64,000 nt of DNA, taken from assembly GCA_022497155.1 (NCBI GenBank), contig MU385799.1, positions 1 to 64,000 on the forward strand, given 5' to 3'. The notes below the pieces were generated by a model. It ran no database searches, was not told where the DNA came from, and worked only from the letters and a program-made list of their open reading frames with translations. This document shows positions 57,043-64,000 of the stretch, in pieces. The DNA comes from Whalleya microplaca (taxonomy: Eukaryota > Ascomycota > Sordariomycetes > Xylariales > Xylariaceae). Position 1 is the stretch's first letter. Each line of letters starts with the position of its first letter. The position numbers and the translations under genes were made by a program.

Positions 57043-58199
57043 ATGCCTGCGCTCTCAAGCATCTGGACTCACTTCTTCCCGCCGAAGCCAACATTTTCGG
57101 AGCATGATGTTCCAGACCTTGAAGGCAAAGTCTACATTGTCACCGGTTCTAACACCGGTATTGGCAAGGAGGTCGCCCGCCTGCTGTACACGAAGAACGC
57201 TAAGGTTTGTGGGGCTCCTGTATCCTGAACATTCATATGAATCTGGTCTAGCGGCTAGGATTCAATTCTCATTGGTGTAATACCAACATGGACGTGCCTA
57301 ATCATGCCAAATAGGTCTACGTTGCAGCTCGCTCTGAAACCAAAGCCCAGAAGGCCATCCAAGACATCAAAGAATCTTCGCCATCTTCAAAAGGATCCCT
57401 AGTCTTTCTTCACCTGGACTTGAGCGATCTACCCAACGTGAAGGCCGCCGCAGAAAGCTTCCTCGCACAGGAGCAGAGGCTTCATACTCTTTTTAACAAT
57501 GCCGGAGTCATGGTTTCCCCGGTTGAACCCCCTCTCAAGACATCTCAAGGCTATGAACTGGCTTTGGGAGTGAATTGTGTAGGTACCTTCTTGCTCACGA
57601 AGCTCCTGACACCTACCCTGGTCGCAACAGCGAAAGCCTCGCTCCCGAATACGGTTCGTATCGTCTGGCCTAGCTCGTTTGCTCTTGAGCTTCGTGGACA
57701 TGAGGGCGTCGGGCTCTCGACCGACAATCTAGACTATCATATACCTATAGTGGCCACGGAACGCTATGGGCTGAGCAAGGCTGGTGTCTGGGCACTGGGC
57801 GTCGAGTATGCCCGCCACCACAAGGCCGATGGAATCATCAGCGTACCTATCAACCCAGGGAATATTGAAACAGAGCTTGCTCGCGACCAGGCTTTTATGA
57901 TAAAGCTTATCGCCAAATTAGTCTGTTATCCTGTAGCCCGCGGCGCGTGCACTGTATTGTACGCCGCATTCTCGCCCGAAGTCACGGCAGCTGACTGGAC
58001 TAAAACTTGGGGTAAGTGACTTCCGATACACATTCTTCAAGCAAGTGGTATCTAACAATATCAAGTTGCACCCTTCGGGAGGATTCTGCCGCTGAGGCCG
58101 GATTTGCCCAGAGCCACATTGCCGGAGGCTGAAGGAGGTACAGGAGGTACAGAAAAGTTCTGGAAATGGAATGAGCAGCAAGTCAAGGCATACCTTTAA
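57043..58199 (+). CDS. Short-chain dehydrogenase/reductase of the cluster
   Basis: Three exons (57043-57204, 57315-58011, 58066-58199) encode 330 residues; introns have GTTTGT..TAG and GTAAGT..AAG ends. Motifs in order: VTGSNTGIGKEVA (TGxxxGxG cofactor loop), LDLSDL, NNAGVM, catalytic Ser in WPSSFAL, and YGLSK (Tyr-x3-Lys). After the active site, INPGNIETEL is the typical PG turn. Arg after the second strand (VAARS) favours NADPH. It resembles the retinol-dehydrogenase-like fungal SDRs common in metabolite clusters. Plausible jobs are reduction of the aldehyde or a ketone of the polyketide, or oxidation of an alcohol; an aldehyde-reducing SDR is known beside a similar PKS in betaenone synthesis. 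ATG 57043 is the first in frame. Confidence 0.9.
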
Positions 58200-59313
58200 G
58201 CTGTGTCACTAGCGACCGGGATTCTGCATTGCTATATTGTATTCTCGTAAGGCGACGTGTGATCTACTGTAATGTGATCGTGGCGACTAAAGGTAGCTGT
58301 TGAACCCAGAGGTCTAAATAGGCTCATGTGGGCCAAGGTGGAGATACCGGGATATCCACAAATCCCTGTAATTATTCCCCACCGCTCTCAACTATGTCAA
58401 AGTCAATGTTCTCTATTATATGCAGCCTCTGCTACTAAATCCCTAGGACCTTGACTCAAGTGATGATCAAAAAGTGAGGCATATATAGTATAATGAGCTT
58501 CATATGAGACTAAACTGTTAATCCAGTTCGCAACAGGTAGCTAAATACTCGATTCAATACACTTGGGTTTCCCTTCCTTCCCACTCTGACTCAAGTCTAA
58601 TAGTAATGACTACAACATGTTGCTAAGAATTGTAGTGAGAATAAGATAGTACAAAGGGGTGATTGACTCTATGCATGCAGTGGGTACCACCAACAACCAA
58701 CTTGCCATATGATCTTAGCGAACGGGCTATCCATCGTTACGACCGTAGCAGCAGTATTTTACATGGAACTTACTCACATCTTGATCAGATACACATGCCA
58801 AACTTGATACATGCTGACACAACGGGAATTTCAGTGGAAAGAGGCGGTCTCACTGAATGGGAAGTAGGCCTACGACGAGAATTAAATGAGAAGGACTACT
58901 AATTGTATCCCATTGAAATATACACATTATTATTAACATCAAACAATTAGGCTCATTTGATCAAGACACTTATCCATTATTGGAAATCTCTTTGGTTTGT
59001 CAAAATTATGGCTGGTGACTATCTTTATTTACTTTAGTTTTGTTACCAGCTTTGCGAGCTTAGCAGCTTATTATTCCCTCTTCTCTAGTAGACCTTGCAA
59101 CTCTTGTAATTAAAATCACTTCAATCCATTAAGTTAAGAGAATCCGCATTTAAGCCTTAAAGAGTCCTTAAAGGGTAAAACCTGCCGGACAAATAAGATT
59201 GTAGGACTTTAAGTAGCACAAGAAGCATTACAGCGGACCGGCGTATTAGCGTCTCCATGGGGCTAACAAGACAGCCAGACATCTCGACCCCCAACTTTTC
59301 GGCCTAGACTATA
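58200..59313. other. Spacer between SDR gene and DNA transposon
   Basis: 1.1 kb that contains one doubtful frame (58675-58902, listed separately) and no other recognisable gene. Base composition becomes AT-richer towards the transposon. Confidence 0.4.
58675..58902 (+). pseudogene. Short protein-like frame, possible 3' exon remnant
   Basis: A 75-codon frame from ATG 58675 reads like real protein: no repeats, a balanced composition, and a charged, motif-like end (HADTTGISVERGGLTEWE, then a charged C-terminus). A CAG at 58678-58680 could be an acceptor, so it may be the last exon of a gene whose upstream part is lost. I do not recognise the family. It could also be a small intact gene or chance. 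No coding upstream exon is seen in 58200-58670. Confidence 0.25.
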
Positions 59314-59359
59314 CCATGGATCCCGACCATTCGGGACACCCTAGGTGCCGGGACCGCAA
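59314..59359 (+). repeat. Left terminal inverted repeat of the transposon (46 bp)
   Basis: Identical, in reverse complement, to 61516-61561. Preceded by the TA target dinucleotide. Confidence 0.92.
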
Positions 59360-61515
59360 AAATCAGCGATCACCATACAAAACCCTCCACTTTCACTTAC
59401 ACATTTCTTGGCCAAAATTTAATATAACAAAACAAAAGTTTCTATAGCTTTAAATAATTGCTTAAATATTAATATATTTTTTTTCCAAATTTTTTCGAGT
59501 GGCGGAAGGTAATTAATTAAAACTATTAATAAGATGTTTTTTCGCGTATATATCATTTTTCTACCTACCTTAATTTTAATACCAGATATTTTAATACTAT
59601 AACCCCCGATTACGATACCTTTTTATATAGATATAAATATAGCTATAACCGTTATAAATATTTAAGAAAATAATTTATTAGTTTATATATTAAGTTAAAA
59701 ATAAGGTATTTTATAATCGACCTTTTCCGTATGTATTTACGGCAAAATATTAGCAACTAAATCTAATTATAGTAATTACTTTATAAAATAATAAAAAAAA
59801 CGGCTTACTAAATAAATTCTTAATTAGGAAATATTAGGTTATATCCCCTTACACTTAAATATATGTATTATTATACGCGTTATAGTTAGTGCCCTAGCTT
59901 TTTTAGGCAAAAATTAAACCTAGGGCTTTACGTAATATAATCTTTCGATATTAATTAAAATTAGGCAGAAAGTTAAAGCCTTACGCTTTAATTTGTTTAT
60001 TTTAAAAACTATTAACTGGTATTTTTAAGTTCGAAAAAATAGGTATAGCTTTATCTCTTTTAAGCTAATTTATAATATAAATAAAGGTAGTTTAATAGCT
60101 ATATATAGTATATAAGCTTTTATTATTAAAATTTAGCGTTAAAATATTAATTACGTGCTTTAGGCCTCGATTATTTAGTTTTAGGTAGTTTAGTAATAAA
60201 ACAAGCGTTTTTAAAAAGCCCTTAAAGCTATATATAAACCTCTTTTCTTAAATGCGTTAGCGTAACTAGCATTACTTTTAAACCAGGTATTATTTTCAAA
60301 GGCAAAAAGCTTTAAATAACGTAATTTATAAAAGAATTTAAAAAAATAGCTTCTTAATATTATATTACCTCAAAAAAAGGTTGGACTAATAATAGGATTG
60401 CTATTAATTAGCTTAAGTAAGTATTTATATCTTAAACCGAGCCTTTTATTAACAACCGAATAAAATTATAGCTAATTATCCTTAATAAATATAAGAGTTA
60501 TAAGATAGTAAGTCTATTCGATTTTTTATTTATTCCAGTTAGTTTTATATTTTTCCGATTTTTTTTAAATTTATTATAGGCTAATATTAAAATATATAAC
60601 TAACTTTATTTAATTAAAATACCTTTATAACTACTTGCTTTAAGTATAACATTTTCTTTTGCTTTTTTCCAACATATATCTCCCATAGTTTTTAACCATT
60701 AGATAATAGTCCTTTTAATTAGCTTAAACGCCGATATCGAAATCTATTAAAAAAATATAACTATTAGATTAATTTAGTTCCGGTAAATAAGCTAAATTTT
60801 ATAAGGACTTATGCCTAAGCTAAAAATAAGGCTTTAATTATAAGGAATATTTGCTTTAGCTTTAGAGTTATAAAAAATTAGCTAATATTAAAAAAAAGGC
60901 TTTAAGTTATTTAAAAATCTAACAAAATAAAAAGAAGGTAAATATAATTAAATCTTAGCAAACTTATATAAATATAATTTTTATACCAGCTATAAGGCGT
61001 CGAATTAAAGATTTAACTAAAAGACGCATACCAGGTTTTAGTTATAAGATCCGTAAGCTTATTAATTGTATAAAAAAATTAAATATAAATTTATTATTAA
61101 GAGATAGGGAAATTAAGCGTTTAAAAAAGGAGGTTAAACATTTAAAGCTAAAGAGAAAAAAACGGCGAGTTTTTAATCCAAACTAACACTTTTAGACACT
61201 TTAAGAGATCTAAAAAGAGAAATAAAAAAATAATAAAGCTATAAATAACACTCAAGAGAAAATTATAGTTATTATAAATGATATAAAAAAGAAAGATTTC
61301 GAGAAGGAGAATTCCGAGGAAAATTCCTTTATTTAGGTCCTATTTATACCTATAAAACAAACTTGTTCCGGTAGAATAATTAAAATACCAAATAAACTAA
61401 TAAACTAATTAAAAGAAATGCTGCTAAACGGTAATTTTTATTTTTATTTTAGATAAGTTATTAATTTTCTATTGTTATTTAAATATGGTGACTTTTATAT
61501 GGCGGAATTTAGTTA

Positions 61516-61561
61516 TTGCGGTCCCGGCACCTAGGGTGTCCCGAATGGTCGGGATCCATGG
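61516..61561 (-). repeat. Right terminal inverted repeat of the transposon (46 bp)
   Basis: Reverse complement of 59314-59359 without a mismatch, followed by TA at 61562-61563. Confidence 0.92.
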
Positions 61562-61815
61562 TACCGTCGGCGTTTGTTTCCCAATTGGAATTATGCGATG
61601 GCATGGCTTATATACATAGAAGGTAGTATTGATCCTTCAGGACGACTTTCCTAGCTTATCTGACCTAGCTGTTGTCCTCCGTGCGGCCTTTAACGGAATA
61701 GACAACACTCACCATCTACAAGTATTAAGCAGGCTACCACAGGTGGCAGAGCGATTTGATATTACAGCAACGAGTAGTACCAACTACCCTTTACGGATGG
61801 GCGGCACTGATCGAG

Positions 61816-63082
61816 ATGCCTTGCAACGACCTGACCGTGCCGCAATCCCAGACTGCCATCGTCCAACGCCACGAGAAGCAGGGCTTTCAAAATACTCTAC
61901 CCTTGTCTATCGCGAACGATGTTGCCGTACCCGCGTTGTCATCTGCGTATGATGTATTGGTTAGAGTTCTAGCTGTGGCCCTTAATCACTGCGATTACAA
62001 GATGGTAACGAATTTCCCTTCACCGGGCAATATGGCTGGCTGCGATTTCTGTGGGACTATTATCGACAGAGGTTCCAGTGCCATGTGCGAACGAGGAGCC
62101 CGGGTGTGTGGTGGTGTCTTTCCGTATGGGCGAGAGAGTCATAGCGCGAAGGAAAGCGGAGCCTTTTCTGAGTTTCTTACAGTCGATAGTCGCCTGCTGC
62201 TACGAGTACCAGACTCCTGGAGCGACTTGGAGGGAGCAGCTCTTGGGGGCGTTGGTTGGGGGACCGCAGGGCTTGCTATCTCTGGATCGGACGCTCTGGC
62301 TCTTGCTGGCTTCCCGTCTGAATTAGCCGCAGAGCCAGAGCCTGTGCTTATTTATGGTGGCGCTACCGCCACGGGTACAATGGCCTGTCAGCTTCTGAAG
62401 TTGTAAGTGGCTCTGCCCCTAATGATACTCTACGATGACTCCTAAATACCGAAGAGTCGTGGATGGTTGGAATCCTTGCATCTGTACATGTTTACGTTGT
62501 ACTGGGCTGACCACCATTTTGAAGCACATCAGATCAGGCTACGCACCAATTACCCTGACTTCACCTCAGTCAGCGGTCCTGGCTATGGAGTATGGGGCCA
62601 GCCAAACGTCTTCGTATATATCTCCAGCTTGTGCAGAATCTGTGCGGACCTTTGCCGTTGTCCCAATCCGTCATGCCCTTGATTGTATTACTAGTGCAGA
62701 GTCCGTCGCAACCTGTTTCGCTGCATTAGCCCGCACAGGGGGCCGCTACGCATGCTTAGAGAGCTTGCAAGATAATTGGCGCACTCGGCGGGCTGTTCGC
62801 GTGAAAGAAGTAATGGGCTATGAGAGTTTGGGTCGTAACATTGTGTTGGGGTCTGAAGACGGAACAGAGTCAACCTATACGCGCAAGGCTAATCCAGCAC
62901 TTGCTGCATTGTGTGCACGCTGGGCTATCGAGATGCAGAAACTGCTCGATGCGGGTCTCATAAAGCACCACCCAATCCGCGAAGTTGCCGGGCAGTGGGA
63001 GGGTATCATCGATGGATTGATGACGTTGCAGAGGGGGGAGGTCAGGGGTCAAAAGCTTGTTTTAAGGATCGCCGAGGGATAG
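61816..63082 (+). CDS. Trans-acting enoyl reductase (LovC-like, MDR family)
   Basis: Two exons (61816-62402, 62533-63082) encode 378 residues, close to the ~363 of LovC. ATG 61816 gives MPCNDLTVPQSQTAIV, the typical start; the longer frame begins with TTG. The 130-nt intron (GTAAGT..CAG) joins QLLKL to SGYAPITL. Conserved points: VLVRVLAVALNHCDYKM (GroES-like domain), MAGCDFCGTI, VCGGVFPYG, GGVGWGTAGLA, and the cofactor loop YGGATATGTMACQL. The catalytic-zinc ligands of alcohol dehydrogenases are absent, as expected for an enoyl reductase. Such proteins supply enoyl reduction in trans to PKSs whose own ER is dead, as here. It belongs functionally with the PKS although 13 kb away. Its upstream region begins directly at the transposon's right end. 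Confidence 0.88.
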
Positions 63083-63645
63083 AATGCGAAAGCTGAATGA
63101 CCCGAGCCTCATAACTGCATCTATTATTTGAACTAATACTACACATGGGAAAAAGATCTAGGGTACCGAGTAATCCGAAAAGGACTCTGCAACCACAACC
63201 CACGACAATTTAGCTACACGCTTAGTGGGATAGGCTAAATGCATGTAGGTATTTATATTAACACTAGGCGTAGCCGCGGCAAGGCTTTCATCTCGCGTTG
63301 CCGCAATGCCTTGTCTGCCTAGTCCAAAGTGATAGTCCGTCACACAACATACAGCAGCATAAGAATGCCTGTACTGTCACATTACACTAACCCTACACCA
63401 ACAGAGAAGCATCGGGGCTATTATTCGCCTACCGGCGAACGAACTGAAACGAGATAAAATGACGTCGAGGCTTAGAAGTTAACGTTGAGATGTGCGAGAT
63501 TCGCTCAACGAGGCTCCAAGAGCTCATAGGACTCCAAAGGCCTCAAGAAGTGTAATTTCTCCTTTGTTCTCCCCTCTGAAGACATGTGCCTCATATATTC
63601 TCCTAAGCATATTATTGGCGTATGCAGCTGTGTTTGAATGTTACA
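63083..63645. promoter_or_regulatory. Spacer upstream of the Zn2Cys6 regulator
   Basis: 0.56 kb between the trans-ER stop and the regulator ATG. No gene is recognised; it presumably carries the regulator's promoter. Confidence 0.4.
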
Positions 63646-64000
63646 ATGATGCCGAATTCTTCTCGCTCATCATCAACTATGTTTCCAAACCCCAAGCGGT
63701 CGGCCTGTGATAGATGTCGTAGCCAGAAGCTTCGCTGTCCGCCAAGAGACCATACCTCTCAATCTTGCAGCAGATGCACCAGGCTGGGAGCTAACTGCAT
63801 TACCAGTTTCCACCGCCCGCTTGGGCGCATTTCCAAGAGCCGTCCGCCTGGAAGTCCGCGGAGGTTCTCTCAGCCGGAGCTAAGACCGATGAGAATCGAA
63901 CCCAGCGAGGCGATATCACTATTCACGGCGCGCCCGTCTCCTCTAGCATTACCATCTCAGTCAATTGACTTATGTGATGAGAGTCTTTCGGTGCCGACGA
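63646..64000 (+). CDS. Zn2Cys6 transcription factor, N-terminal part only
   Basis: The frame opens with two adjacent ATGs (63646 and 63649) and stays open to the window edge (118 codons). Residues about 21-50 form a fungal zinc binuclear cluster: CDRCRSQKLRC followed by CSRC and a sixth Cys in GANC, i.e. C-x2-C-x6-C...C-x2-C-x6-C, preceded by a basic PKRSA. A basic linker, KSRPPGSPRR, follows. Proteins of this type bind CGG-containing sites as dimers and commonly switch on the metabolite cluster in which they lie. The rest of the protein is outside the window. Because the frame runs off the edge and carries no stop, its length and C-terminal domain are unknown. Confidence 0.88.
   Translation, partial: MMPNSSRSSSTMFPNPKRSACDRCRSQKLRCPPRDHTSQSCSRCTRLGANCITSFHRPLGRISKSRPPGSPRRFSQPELRPMRIEPSEAISLFTARPSPLALPSQSIDLCDESLSVPT

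Larger units (their letters stand above)
59314..61561 (+). mobile_element. Fot1/pogo-like Tc1-mariner transposon with AT-rich, RIP-like decayed core
   Basis: The element is 2,248 bp with perfect 46-bp terminal inverted repeats (59314-59359 and 61516-61561) that start CCATGGATCC and are flanked by TA on both sides (59312-59313 and 61562-61563). TA target sites and ~45-bp repeats are those of fungal Fot1/Pot2-type elements. The interior (about 59400-61500) is extremely AT-rich and full of stops in all frames, as after RIP. A relic of the transposase C-terminus can still be read on the plus strand near 61070-61190: a charged coiled-coil-like stretch followed by KRKKRR and FNPN, matching the KKRRKV..DPN tail of Fot1-like transposases. 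It is inactive. It lies inside the cluster, ahead of the trans-ER gene. Confidence 0.85.

Noticed and set aside
1..64000. CRISPR arrays, bacterial operons, phage or integron features
   Set aside because: No regularly spaced repeats or prokaryotic signals are seen; introns and gene content are those of a filamentous fungus.

Overview
The window reads as nuclear DNA of a filamentous ascomycete, most likely a Sordariomycete-type mould. Genes carry short introns (50-160 nt, GTAAGT-like donors, CTAAC-like branch sites, YAG acceptors). Housekeeping genes are those of Pezizomycotina, a DNA transposon looks mutated by repeat-induced point mutation (RIP), and the right third is a fungal secondary-metabolite cluster. 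The left edge begins with a C-run and a 61-nt T-run, so it is probably a contig end.

Region 1 (0.9-35 kb) is a conserved housekeeping block: an AGC/S6K-type kinase (-), a secreted GH27 alpha-galactosidase (-), splicing factor Prp4 (+), a CTD-kinase type cyclin (+), tRNA dihydrouridine synthase Dus4 (-), the bifunctional purine enzyme Ade2 (+), an aldo-keto reductase (+), a large low-complexity protein of unknown function (+), a SNF2-family ATPase (+) and an F-box/LRR-like protein (+). Several of these genes contain sharply bounded GC-rich blocks. Intergenic spacers are long (1-3 kb) and hold only simple repeats.

Region 2 (35-39.6 kb) is a transition. It holds a 301-bp solo LTR with a perfect 5-bp target duplication, a small spliced single-pass membrane protein candidate, and the mitochondrial Fe-S co-chaperone Jac1/HscB.

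Region 3 (39.6-64 kb, continuing off the right edge) is a biosynthetic gene cluster. It contains a 2,913-residue highly reducing polyketide synthase with KS-AT-DH-MT-(dead ER region)-KR-ACP and a terminal NAD(P)H reductase domain; a seven-helix rhodopsin-domain membrane protein; a cytochrome P450; a secreted BBE-type FAD oxidoreductase; a short-chain dehydrogenase; a LovC-like trans-acting enoyl reductase; and the start of a Zn2Cys6 regulator. The likely logic is that PKS and trans-ER build a methylated reduced polyketide, the R domain releases it as an aldehyde or alcohol, and the P450, FAD enzyme and SDR tailor it. This gene content resembles decalin-type clusters such as betaenone, with an added BBE oxidase of the solanapyrone-synthase kind; the product itself cannot be read from the sequence. 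A 2,248-bp Fot1/pogo-like transposon with perfect 46-bp inverted repeats and an AT-rich decayed core sits between the SDR and the trans-ER.
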